Positions 1 to 8,828 are shown, counted from the stretch's first letter. The stretch is 12,852 nucleotides of DNA from Larix sibirica (GCA_004151065.3 NWUY0303923810.1:1-12852), one strand, 5' to 3'. The notes: generated by a model from the letters alone, not told the origin. Made by a program: numbers and translations.

Positions 1-90
1 CAGGTTTAAGATGGATCTATGCTGGTTATTATTGCAGTACAAGCAGCTTCAACATATGCATATTTAAACCATAACAAGTTACAAATAGTT

Positions 91-1380
91 TACCAGATAC
101 TTTCCTTATCGAATAATAATGATAAACTTGCAATTTGTTTTTCAATAACTAGATACACATATGTACACAATATATAAATATACTAAGTCATAAAGAGGAT
201 AAACAAAAATAGTTACTTATATGTTCAACTTGAATACTCCCAACATGCCAAATCGAGAAGACCAAGCCACACAATAGTATATTATTAGGAGATCTTTCCT
301 TCATCTCTGTAATCACCGCCAAGGCAAGCCAAGTCCACTAGGGGTCGGGTTACTTAAGTAGCAGTTTAATATTTATCCAACTTTTTAGTATGAGACCATT
401 TCAGTCCTATGAATTGAAGGCGTTTCCTCAACTATACACCTAACACATATTTTAGTGCTTAGAACAAAGATAGGATCTAATTATTTAACCTTTCTATCAC
501 AATCCCAACCTAAGATAATATTTTACCAGGCTTGTTAGGTTCGAAGTATAGGCAATCATGCCAAATTGTAGGCTTCCAAGCCAAAAAAATTAATTGCAAA
601 TCACTCTATAGCCATAGATATTTTACTCATAATGAACCTAGCTAAACTTTATGGTTTTAACAAGACATTTGCATCTTGCAAATTCTTGATGAGGGTTTCA
701 GTACCCTTCTCTTTAATATTCTTTTTTCTCTTCCTTTCTTAGAACAGTTAGGAAACTTTTTCTCTTATTCTTTTTCTTTCATAAGGGATAATTCTCTCTT
801 CTTTCAATAATTATCTTATTTTATATGAGAGTTTTATATTATTAGATATTTCTTTAGGTTTAGTGCGAGGCGGACACCTCATATAATTAGTTAGGTTTTT
901 GGAGAGAATGATCTTTAATTTAATTATTATTCAAATACCTTTTTAGGATTTTACTTCTCTTAAGTTATCCTTTCGCTCTGAGTGGACTTGGCTTCATCTC
1001 TTTTTAAGATTTTACTTCTCTTAAGTTATCCTTTCCCTCTTAGTGGACTTGGCTTCATCTCTTTTTAAGATTTTACTTCTCTTAAGTTATCCTTTCCCTC
1101 CTAATGGACTTGGCTTAAATTAAAGATAATGGAATTATCTTTTATTCAATTATTCTTCAAATACCTTCTTAAGATTTTACTTCTCTTAAGTTATCCTTTT
1201 CCTCCTAGTGGAATTGGTTTCATTGCTTTTCTCGGTTCTCCTCAATTGGGCATGTTAGGAAGATAAAGTACATAAATAAATCACACCATTTATTGTTCAT
1301 GGTGTCTATTATCTCAACATTTATTTACAATATAAAACAAATCGAATAAACTTTAGGGATAAATTTTTTGGGATATTACA
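91..1380 (-). repeat. Long terminal repeat (3' LTR copy) of a minus-strand, gypsy-like LTR retrotransposon
   Basis: This block is repeated in direct orientation at 7752-8828, at roughly 85 % identity by eye. Homology begins at 91-95 and stops exactly after TTACA at 1380; the flanks on both sides are unrelated. Read on the minus strand it opens TGTAATATCCC, a decayed form of the TGTAACATCCC start in the other copy and similar to the TGTAACA-type starts of plant Del/Tekay gypsy LTRs. A polypurine tract lies directly outside it (1381-1393), as expected for a 3' LTR. It is about 210 bp longer than its partner because of a 61-bp tandem array at 941-1230. No reading frame is recognisable. The 5 bp outside the pair (86-90 TAGTT and 8829-8833 AGGAA) do not match, so no target site duplication survives. 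It could instead be an independent copy of the same LTR family. Confidence 0.75.
941..1230. repeat. Tandem array of 61-bp units (four copies) inside the LTR
   Basis: Units start at 941, 1002, 1063 and about 1166. Each carries the core ATTTTACTTCTCTTAAGTTA followed by TCCTTTCCCTC and GTGGACTTGGCTTCATCTC, with a few substitutions. The first three are head to tail at 61-bp spacing. The fourth follows a roughly 50-bp spacer (1117-1165) that resembles 905-938, so the last step duplicated a longer segment. The partner LTR has only one unit, at about 8610-8675. On the minus strand the array lies near the LTR start, that is in U3, where tandem repeats often hold promoter elements. That function is inferred. 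Confidence 0.85.
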
Positions 1381-1393
1381 TCCCCTCCCCCTT
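1381..1393 (-). other. Polypurine tract of the minus-strand LTR retrotransposon
   Basis: On the minus strand this reads AAGGGGGAGGGGA and abuts the TGTAATATCCC start of the LTR at 1380. A purine run at exactly this place primes plus-strand DNA synthesis in LTR retrotransposons. It fixes the orientation of the 91-1380 copy as the 3' LTR of a minus-strand element. The equivalent position beside the second copy has no such tract. Confidence 0.75.
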
Positions 1394-2600
1394 AAAGCAA
1401 CACTGTCCGAGTGTTCATATAAGGAATTTTCTTCAATTCTTTTGTATCGAGCCTTCAACTTTTAGTGTATTGGTTTTACTCCTTTTAACATATGCCTATT
1501 TCTTCAACATAGAAACATGTATGTTAAATTCATATTCATAATGATATTCAGATATTAATCATCGAAAATCAAAATATGCTTTTAACCAAAAACTTATCTT
1601 ATGTATGATAGCCTTTGTTTCAAAAGATGACATAATTCTTTTTTGTTACACTACATTGTTCCTTCTTTTTATTGATCCTTCAATTCTCTCTCTCAAAAAA
1701 AATTTGTATATGGTTTTTGCATAAGAGATCTTTAACTCTCTCTTGGAAGCTTTGTCACACAAACACAAGTCGATCCAAAGGTCTTACAACCAAGGCGTTT
1801 TCTCAAGGTTGTCCATTGGATCTTATCGTATCAATGCCAAGTCAATACACTGTTTGGGTTCATCAAACTTTGAAATAACCAATGCAAGGCAATACATTGA
1901 TTGAGTTATCAAGCATTCCTTAAATAATATAGTAAATTAACATCTCCTGCTCATTCATTTACTAGTTTTATGGGATACCCACTTGGTCTACCGTTTCTTT
2001 TCTTGTTTAATTTAGGAGTCAGTTTTCATAATCATAAGATTTTCTCATCATGTTTTGATCATTGCAGAATTTGATCTTCTTTTTATGGACTTATTATTAT
2101 TGCCATAATGAAAGATATTTTCCACTTGTATCTATGTTTGTTGACATCACCTTAAAACAACCAAACAATTATTAGTATTCACTTTAAACAACTAAACAAT
2201 TACCAATGTTTTATGTACATAATTGTTTTTTGCATAGGTTGAGATAGTAAGATGAATACTTTTTAATGGTTATCGTACTTTAATGCAAGGAAATTTCACA
2301 ACTAAATATGTATTTTCAGCATGGATTTTACCTTTATTCAAGATATCAAGCATATGTATCGATCATCTCCATGATTTCTTAGTGACTTATGCACACACAC
2401 TCAATTTTTCCACAGCTTGAATTTGCAATATCACAATTCAACTCATGAATTTTTTTTGATAGTATGAGTATTGAAACTTCGTTTACTAGGATTGGTAACT
2501 TTTAGCTACCTCAACATGGCATAAATATTTTTCAAGTAATCTTATTCTTAGGTTGAGAGCTCTGCAACTAATCTCGCGTTGTAAATTCAAGAACCTGCAA
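1394..2600 (-). mobile_element. Gene-free internal remnant of the minus-strand LTR element
   Basis: About 1.2 kb lies between the polypurine tract and the first recognisable LINE coding sequence. No reading frame in any frame looks like integrase, RT, gag or a host gene. The longest open stretch (1672-1878, plus strand) is 68 codons, of simple composition and unrecognised. Near 1394-1425 the minus strand can be read as a short tail before the polypurine tract, the usual position of the end of a gypsy pol gene, but the match is too short to rely on. The sequence is AT-rich with T-runs. The 5' untranslated region of the LINE must lie in its last part, with no visible boundary. Either the LTR element was non-autonomous or its pol was deleted. 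Confidence 0.45.
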
Positions 2601-2635
2601 CTACTTCTTTAAGAGTATGCGCTGCTAAAGTGGAC

Positions 2636-3684
2636 ATGGATCCACCGGATCCTAATATGGAACTGAGTTTGGTCGAAGTATTTCGCCATCTGGATGCCAA
2701 GAAAAAAGGAAAATTCCCTTCCCAACCAACTGCGTGAAGAGGAAGGATCTCCAAAGATCCATATTTCATGTCCATCAAAGAAGAAGAAAGCCATAAGCTT
2801 GCCTGAGAGAGGATTGGTAGGGTTGTTCATTGGTCTCTGGCCTTCTCCAAGGGCCATGGATATTTGGATAAGTAAGAATTGGCAGCCTCTTTTGATAGGA
2901 AGGATGCAATGCTATTTCTGTGGTAAGGGTTACAATGTTTTTCTGTTTGAATTTAAAGAGGACCATGATTTAATTTTTTGAACAGGACCTTACTTCATGG
3001 GCCCTCGATGCATGTATCTAAATAGTTGGAACCTATCATTTGATCCCGAGAAAGATGTTCCCACTGTTGTCCCAATTTGGGTAAAATTACCTCACCTTCC
3101 CTTACACTGTTGGTCTGATGAAGTATTGATAGTGATTGGGAACTCGTTAGGTCGATACATTGATAAATTTTAACCTAGGTCACCTATGGTTCTCTTATGC
3201 ATGAATATGAGTAGAGGTAGACTTAGATAAGGGACTTACAGAAGTGGTAAACCTTGTCATGGATGGTTGGTTGCATGAGAAAAACGTAGATTATGACCAA
3301 CTTCCCTTTAAGTGTAAGAAGTGCCATGAATATGGACATTTTGCAAGGAACTGTTCAAAAATTGAAGCAAAGGAATAAAAAGAAGAAGCAGCAAAAGAAT
3401 GGCAGGAAGTAGAAAGGAAAGGAAAAATTCAGGTAATTACAGTGGCTACTAACTATCCAGAGACCTCAAATAAATTTTTCCCTCTTGTCGTTGACAATTC
3501 TGTTGGACAGGAGGCTCATGTAGAGAATCAATATCTTGATGGTAGTCAGTCGATTTCCCAACCAACATTAGAAGAGATCATGATGGAAGAACTAGTGTTA
3601 GTATTGCCAGAGCACCCAATAATAGACACAAATAGTCACTTTTCTAGAGATCCTCAACATGGGACAAATGAGGATGTAGGGTAG
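2636..3684 (+). pseudogene. LINE ORF1: DUF4283-like nucleic-acid-binding protein with CCHC zinc knuckle, frameshifted
   Basis: In intact elements this protein coats LINE RNA. The start ATG at 2636 gives MDPPDPNMELSLVEVF and stays open to a TGA after the lysine-rich KKKGKF stretch. Similarity then shifts frame to 2694-3168, a DUF4283-like region with LVGLFIGLWPSPRAMDIWI, MQCYFCGKG and VWVKLPHLPLHCW-like wording (here PIWVKLPHLPLHCW). That frame is cut by TGA at 2979-2981 and by a TAA near 3169. A further one-base shift near 3210 leads into VEVDLDKGL, then DYDQLPFKCKKC. The zinc knuckle at 3313-3354 is intact, with spacing CX2CX4HX4C (CKKCHEYGHFARNC). A stop follows at about 3376, then an acidic tail ends at the TAG at 3682-3684. 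No functional protein can come from this copy. Confidence 0.85.
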
Positions 3685-3914
3685 CATTCCCAGTTTACTC
3701 AAGAGGAATCACCAGAGGAAGCAGATGAAGACAAAGTGGTTAACAAAAAAATAGATAGAAGATCTCAAAAAACATTACGTGAGGAAGAAGTAGATAAAGA
3801 AAAACAATTGGGAAAGAAGGCATCCATAGATATGATTATAAAGGGCGCAACATCAAGTAAGAAAGGCAAAAAGGGGGATCTTGAATGTAAATCTGGTACA
3901 CAATAAAAATAATT

Positions 3915-4605
3915 ATGAATATTGTCTCTTGGAACTGTATAGGTTTGGGAGGAAAGCATAAAGTTGAGGCAATGGAGCATATGAGATATAAAGAATGACT
4001 CTCCCTTCTTTTACTCTAGGAGACTAAAATGGAAGCCATCGAAGTAATTCAAATCTTGCATTTTTTTTGGAAAAATGGAGCAGGAATTGCTAAATCTCCT
4101 TAGGAGCTTCAGGAGGTTTAGCTCTATTTTGGGATATGAACAAATTTTCTCTTAGACATCAGGTTGAGGATAGGCACTTGATTATGACAGAGATGGAGGT
4201 GACTAGTAGTCAGGGAATTATTAAAATATGCAATGTTTATGGTCATGTTTGCCACAATCTTAAGCCTGGATTTTGGATATCTTTGAACTCTCTTAGAGAA
4301 AATCATTTTAGTATCATAGTTGGTGACTTTAATGCCACAATTTCCCATAAAGAGAGAAGAGGAGGCTCTTTGTTAAGAGACCCTTTTGGTGAGAATTTTC
4401 AAGATCTAATTGGAGACTTAGATATGGTTGACATAAAGCTAAAGAGAGGGGTCTATACTTGGACTAACATGAGGATATGCCCTGGCCATATTGTTTCTCA
4501 TCTGGATCGATTTCTTGTAAACAATTATCTTATGTAGACTAGACATCTTTTGCATTCTTAAATTCTTCCAAATGTGACTTCTGATCATAGGCCAATATGT
4601 TTAAC
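3915..4605 (+). other. AP-like endonuclease domain of LINE ORF2 (decayed)
   Basis: The domain belongs to the exonuclease/endonuclease/phosphatase fold, which nicks the target strand. All the landmark motifs can still be read: the Asn-bearing NIVSWNC at the start, the Glu of ETKM at about 4020-4031, NVYG near 4231, GDFNA near 4324, LDRFLV near 4502 and SDHRP at about 4579-4593. They are spread over two frames. TGA at 3996-3998, TAG just before ETKM (4017-4019) and TAG at 4535-4537 interrupt them. One G of the usual GGDFN is missing. The catalytic residues have survived better than the reading frame. Confidence 0.85.
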
Positions 4606-5126
4606 TCAAGAGGAAATGGAAAACCAAGGGCCTATTCCTTTCCGATTTAAACCATTGTGGTTAAAACAAGAAGAGGCTTATCAAACCATAGAAACAACTT
4701 GGAATGTTTATATTCAACATTCACCTTTCTAGGTTTGGGAATCTAAGCTTCGTGCAATGAAGTCAGAGCTAAAAAAGTGGGCAAAACTTCATTACAGGTC
4801 TCCACAAAAAGCCATAGTAATTTATCAAAATGAATTAAGCTCTCTATAGGATCAGATGGAAACCGCAGAGGTAACTCAAGAATAGTCACATTGCGAACAA
4901 CAAATTAGCATCAAACTGAGTGAAGCATTCATTAGAAAGATGAGGTATGGAGATTAAAATCCTGTGCCCTATGGATTAAGGTAGGAGATATGAATATTTT
5001 GTTCTTTCACAACCAAGCTAAAATGTGATCAAATAAAAATGCAATCCGCAAAATATAATCTAAATATGGGGTTAGTATATCTAGTCCCTCGGATATTTGG
5101 TAGGAAGCCTTCCGACATTTTAATAT

Positions 5127-5702
5127 TTGTATACAGAACAGGGGGCAGAGTACTCCATCTCTAAAGAACAATTGTTAGAATTTGTTCCATCTTTGATTTC
5201 TACAGATGAGAACAACCTATTGACCAAGCATATCAGTGAAGCTACGGCATTTTTTATTGTCCTGGGGTTAGGGGTGGATAAGTCCCCTGGACCAGACGAG
5301 TTTTCTATTCATTTTTATAAATCCTGCTGGGCCATTATCAAAACATATTTGTGTCTAATGCTTAATTGGACAAAAGGAAGATAAATGATTGGGGGAGCCA
5401 TGAATTCATCCTTCTTGGATCTGATTCCCAAAGAATCCAATCCTACTTCTCTTGCTCGGTTCATATCAATTTCTTTTTGTAATTCATCTTACAAAATATT
5501 GACCAAAATTCTAGCTAATCATTTAAAGCCTCTTCTTCCTTGGATGATCTCGAAAGGACATAGTGTTTTTGCTGAAAAAAGGCATACTGTGGACAATATT
5601 GTGCTAGTTCAAGAAGTGATTCACTCCAATGTGGTTAGAAAAGAGCAAGGGATGGCCATTAAACTTGATACGGCCATTGCTTTTGAGCCTATGGTAACTT
5701 AA
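5127..5702 (+). other. Front part of the LINE reverse transcriptase domain
   Basis: One frame runs from 5127 to the TAA at 5700-5702, with a single stop at 5382-5384. It shows the usual non-LTR RT landmarks in decayed form: DKSPGPDEF (usually DKSPGPDGF) at 5277-5303, SSFLDLIPKESNP near 5405, ARFISISFCN (usually FRPISL), KILANHLKPLLPWMIS near 5507, and MAIKLDTAIAF near 5653, which keeps the first catalytic Asp of motif A. The RT ends here. Motif B and the YADD motif C do not occur anywhere downstream. The break falls at the 27-bp inverted repeat that starts at 5698. Confidence 0.85.
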
Positions 5703-5724
5703 GACTTCCTATAAAGAATCCAAA
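5698..5724 (+). repeat. 27-bp inverted repeat, left arm
   Basis: Starting CTTAAGACTTCCTATAAA, this arm is the reverse complement of 7595-7621 with 26 of 27 positions matching; the one mismatch is G at 5716 against A at 7603. The match ends abruptly on both sides. It lies exactly where LINE RT similarity stops. The arm ends carry a TTAA at 5699-5702. It may be a templated filler at a deletion junction or a terminal inverted repeat. Confidence 0.8.
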
Positions 5725-6110
5725 TGGGATTCGTCTAGAAATTGGGATAATTGGAAGAGTTTGAATGTCCCTGCTCTGCTGAAGCCTTCACTTGTTGAAG
5801 TTCCTCAAAATATTCATGGAGTTGCCCTGATAAGTTTGGAATAAAAGATACGAGAGGATGGGGGAAAACATATATTATTCTAAGAAAGAGGGCTATGAAA
5901 TTATTTTCAAGGAAAAACAACACTCACCATTCTCAATACCGCGGGCTAAAATTTGGCAACAAGATGGGTTACCCAAAATAAATATCTTTTGTTGGGTCTT
6001 GGTTCAAGGGAAAATTCTTTCTTTTAAGAATCTTAAAAAAAGACATATTGCAGGACCCTCATGATGCATCTTATGTAAAGAGTCAAACGAGACAACAATT
6101 TCTTATGGGT
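5725..6110 (+). other. zf-RVT region of LINE ORF2 (decayed)
   Basis: Upstream sequence gives NWDNWKSLNVPALLKPSLVE, the stretch that normally precedes zf-RVT. After a frame change, GYEIIF and IWQQDGLPKINIFCWVLVQG follow (5858-6064). This matches the IWK-x-PKVxxFxWL-x-N-x-LT-x-ENLxxR pattern of the family. A TGA at 6062-6064 precedes the first zinc-binding pair, C-I-L-C at 6065-6076. The later His/Cys half of the finger (usually HLFLxC) is not recognisable, so the finger is incomplete. The domain is thought to help RNA binding during target-primed reverse transcription. Confidence 0.8.
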
Positions 6111-6487
6111 ATTGGAAAGGTTGATATTCAGGGAACTTAAATGGGAATCATGTCTTGACCTGAATCTGGTCTACTCTTCCAAAATACATTTTTTGGAAAG
6201 TCTGGGAAGCTAGAAACAATGGAATTTTTGAAGATAGAATGATCTCAATAACAGATACATCAATAGCTTCCAGATCCCTTTTGAGTGAAGCTCTTCAGTG
6301 TCACATTATTAAACATCATATGACTGAATCATGGACTCCGACATAAGACTTATGGATAAAAAACTTTCCAAAACAAAATTGGTCTCATACTCAGAGACTA
6401 CGAAAGCATGTTCAACTTCCTTCTTGGCGGTTGGAAATGAATAAGGAAGAATTTTAGAAATGGATTTAGAGTATCCAGTCTCACATC

Positions 6488-6885
6488 CTCTTTTTTTATG
6501 GATCTTTGAAGGGTAATCCTGGGGCGATAGGTGCGGTGGTGGGGGGGTGGTTCTTTTTTACCTCAGAGGAACTATAGTAAAGACATATGCTTGTAGATTA
6601 GAAATTGGCACACATAATCAGGTGGAGCATTACGCCTTATTCTTGGGCCTGAAGCTATCTCTTACCTTAGATGTTCATTCTTTGGTGGTGGTTGGAGATT
6701 TGATTCTCATCCTATCTCAAACCATGCACTGTCATGATATAGCAAATCAAATTGCTGGGAGACTTCACAAACATATCATTAGGTTTCTCCCTCAAATTTA
6801 GTCTATTCAATTCTTTCATGTTTGAAGAGAACATAAATCCCTAGTTGGTGGATTAGCTAACCAAGCCTCTCATCTTCCTTAGGGA
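6488..6885 (+). other. C-terminal RNase H (RVT_3 type) domain of LINE ORF2, active site lost
   Basis: The start reads LFFYGSLKGNPGAIGAVV, against the usual FFDGxSKGNPG, so the first catalytic Asp is a Tyr. A frame change falls in the seven-G run at 6541-6547. The domain goes on as LFYLRGTIVKTYACRLEIG, then QVEHYALFLGLKLSL with the catalytic Glu kept, then VVVGDLILIL (usually GDSxLV) with its Asp kept. After a TAG at 6799-6801 come FFHV, a TGA, REHKSLVGGLANQASHLP; the usual AD before LAN has become GG. Two of four metal-binding carboxylates are therefore gone. This domain marks a plant-type L1 lineage that carries its own RNase H. Confidence 0.85.
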
Positions 6886-6933
6886 GGTTTAATTGAAAAT
6901 GGGGGTCAAATCCAACATTCTTGGCTCCCCTAA

Positions 6934-7594
6934 TGCTTTCTCCTTGGCATTTATTGATGAAAATACACCCCTTTAATACTCAAATTTGTCGGTATGAGGT
7001 TTTTATTAGTGTGTACATGATTGATAACATGTGGAGGTTGGAAGGCCTCTTTGTTGGTGATGTTGTTCGAATCCCAAAGGGTCACACAAGAAAATTTAAT
7101 GTTGATCAATGTGGAGGTACTCTTGGTTAGATCACTCTCACATGCAAAGGTAAGGAATGCTTATTTATCGGTTCTTATTTTGTTTGTAGAAATGAGAGTT
7201 GGGGTTCAGGGAATATTTGGAGCTTAGTGAGTTGGGGTGGGCATTGTTGCTCTACTCGTAGTTTCAGAGGCTTTGGTATTTGGGTGGATTTTTCTATTGT
7301 AATGGTGGTGAGGAATAATGGGAATTATTATTCCTTCTCCTTTACTCGAGGACATAGGCTCTCTGGCTCCGTGATTATTATATGAATGGGCCCTCATTCT
7401 CAGGTAATTCTGTGTCATAGGGGCTATGCTATTTCCTTTGTTTGGCAAGTCTAGGATATTGGGTTTGGGATAATTCTGTTGGCTTTTTAGTCTTGGGAGT
7501 TTGTTCTCTGAATGTGTAGATAGGAGTTTTGTCTTTCCTCCGGAGTTCGGTTGGGCTATTAGAAACTCTGCTCCTAATGGGAAGTCCTATGGTT
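6934..7594 (+). other. Presumed 3' untranslated tail of the LINE
   Basis: This follows the ORF2 stop with no sign of coding conservation. It is G/T-rich on the plus strand (many TTGGG, TTTGG and GGTGG strings), typical of plant L1 3' tails. The short open stretches in it (6921-7130, 7021-7227, and 7224-7448 on the minus strand) are not recognisable proteins. No poly(A) run or AATAAA marks the end, so the tail is probably truncated or decayed. Confidence 0.5.
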
Positions 7595-7621
7595 TTTGGA
7601 TTATTTATAGGAAGTCTTAAG
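7595..7621 (-). repeat. 27-bp inverted repeat, right arm
   Basis: This is the reverse-complement partner of 5698-5724 (26/27). It lies at the junction between the LINE tail and the 130-bp segment beside the second LTR copy. Its end carries TTAA (7617-7620), mirrored in the left arm. Confidence 0.8.
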
Positions 7622-7751
7622 CCGCTTAATCCATTGAGACACTTTCAATCATGAAGATGGAATCAACTTTGAATTCCGAAACGTACGTAAAATCACCACT
7701 CATAGGTCCCCTATACATGTCTCCAACATATTCTACCTGTGAAAATCTGAA
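7622..7751 (-). mobile_element. 130-bp segment between LINE and LTR, possible gypsy internal remnant
   Basis: On the minus strand one frame is open from the LTR edge to a TAA at 7626-7628. It contains FSQVEYVGD and, further on, FKVDSIFMIESV. These faintly recall the VEYLGH and VKVDPxKIxAV stretch at the end of Ty3/gypsy RT, but about 14 residues between them do not fit. The plus strand is also open here, so the frame may be chance. There is no primer binding site beside the LTR on the minus strand, where one would be expected, which suggests deletion or rearrangement. Confidence 0.25.
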
Positions 7752-8828
7752 TGCAAGATACTTTCCTTATCGAATAATAATGATAAACTTGCGGTTTGTT
7801 TTTCAATAACCAGGATACACACATGTACACAATATATAATCTACTAAGTCATAAAAGAGGATAAGCACCATTAGTAACTTATCTATTAAGCTTGAATACT
7901 CCCAACATGCACAATCGAGAAGACCAAGCCACCCAACCATAGATTTTTAGGAGATCACTTCCTTTCATCTCCTTAATCACCCTTGAGCCAAGGCAAGTCC
8001 ACTAGGGTTTTGGTTACTTAAATAGTAGTTTAATATTTATCCAACTTTTCGTTATGAGATTGTTTTAGTCCTGTGAACTGAAGGCATTTCCTTAGCTATA
8101 CACCTAACACATATTTCAATGCTTAGAATGGTGATAGACTATAAGTATTTATCCTTTTTGTCACAATCTCTTCCTAAGATAATATTTTACATCCTTGTTA
8201 GGTTCTCAGTATAGGCAATGTGCCAAATTGCAGGCTTCTAAGCCAAACAAATAAATTGCAAATCACTCTATAGTCACAAAGATTTTACTCATAATAAACC
8301 TGGCTAAACTTTATGGTTGTAATAAGATATTTGCATCCTACAAATTCTTGATAAGGGTTTCACTACCCTTCTCTTTAATCCTCCTTTTTCTCTTTCTTTC
8401 TTTCTTAGAACAGTTGGGAAATTTTTTCTCTTATTGTTTTTATTTCTTAGGGGAAAAATTCTCTCTTTCTTCAATACTTCTCTTCTTTTACATGAGATTT
8501 TTCTATTATTAGATATTTCTTTAGGTTTAGTGTGAGGAGGACACCTCACATAATTATTTAGGTTAGGTTTTTGGAGAGAATTATCTTTAATTCAATTATT
8601 ATTCAAATACCCTTTTAAAACTTTACTTCCCTTAAGTTATCCTTTCCCTCCTAGTGGACTTGGCTTCATCTCTTTTCTCGATTCTCCTCAATTGGGCATG
8701 TTAAGAAGATATAAAGTACATAAATAATTCGTGCCATTTATTGTTCATGGTGTCCATTATCTCAAAATTTAATCATAATATGAAACAAGTTGAATAAAAT
8801 TTAGGGAGTAATTTTTTGGGATGTTACA
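7752..8828 (-). repeat. Long terminal repeat (5' LTR copy) of the minus-strand LTR retrotransposon
   Basis: This is the direct-repeat partner of 91-1380. It is 1,077 bp, runs from TGCAAGATAC to GGATGTTACA on the plus strand and so has TG...CA ends in either reading. On the minus strand it begins TGTAACATCCC. Compared with the first copy it has a single 61-bp unit (about 8610-8675) instead of four, and many scattered substitutions and small indels, which point to an old insertion. A CT-rich tract with TTTC repeats lies near 8385-8405. Sequence past 8828 is unrelated to sequence past 1380, confirming the terminus. The expected tRNA primer site just inside 7751 is missing. Confidence 0.75.

Larger units (their letters stand above)
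3915..6933 (+). pseudogene. LINE ORF2: endonuclease-reverse transcriptase-RNase H polyprotein, broken and internally deleted
   Basis: In intact elements ORF2 nicks target DNA and reverse-transcribes the LINE RNA at the nick. The ATG at 3915 opens MNIVSWNCIGLGG, the typical endonuclease start, about 230 bp after ORF1. Visible domains are endonuclease (3915-4605), linker, RT front part (about 5277-5697), zf-RVT region (about 5725-6110), a WKVWEARNNGIF segment (about 6195-6235) and RNase H (6488-6885), with a TAA end at 6931-6933. Frame changes occur near 4100, 4940, 5125, 5840 and 6545, and there are many in-frame stops. From RT motif A the sequence passes directly into the region before zf-RVT, so the catalytic YADD box and the thumb are absent. 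The intact family product is usually over 1,200 residues; about 1,000 codons remain here. It is clearly dead. Confidence 0.88.
2600..7621 (+). mobile_element. Degenerate L1-type LINE (non-LTR retrotransposon), antisense within the LTR pair
   Basis: Domains appear in plant L1 order on the plus strand: ORF1 with a DUF4283-like region and CCHC knuckle, then ORF2 with apurinic endonuclease, RT, zf-RVT and C-terminal RNase H, then a 3' tail. The copy is broken by many frameshifts and stops. It lacks RT sequence between the first RT motifs and the zf-RVT region, by the usual family spacing more than 1 kb. Both ends are approximate. No poly(A) tail is visible at the 3' end, and no target site duplication was found. 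The 3' limit is set at the inverted repeat ending at 7621. Coding sequence stops at 6933 and the rest is taken as 3' untranslated sequence. The order of domains is observed; the assignment to the L1 clade is family knowledge. Confidence 0.85.

Noticed and set aside
1672-1878. 68-codon plus-strand open stretch in the LTR-element interior
   Set aside because: Unrecognised, opens with low-complexity codons, and lies in sequence with no coding conservation on either strand.
2555-2569. Shared GAGCTCTGCAACT with 9950-9962
   Set aside because: A 13-base match is expected about once or twice by chance in 12.8 kb; flanks do not align.
2587-2857. Two minus-strand open stretches over LINE ORF1
   Set aside because: They lie antisense to clear DUF4283-like coding and have no similarity of their own.
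7224-7448. 74-codon minus-strand open stretch
   Set aside because: Sits in the G/T-rich LINE 3' tail; its His, Pro and Asn richness reflects base composition.
8391-8405. TTTC microsatellite in the second LTR
   Set aside because: Simple CT-rich low complexity; no further meaning seen.
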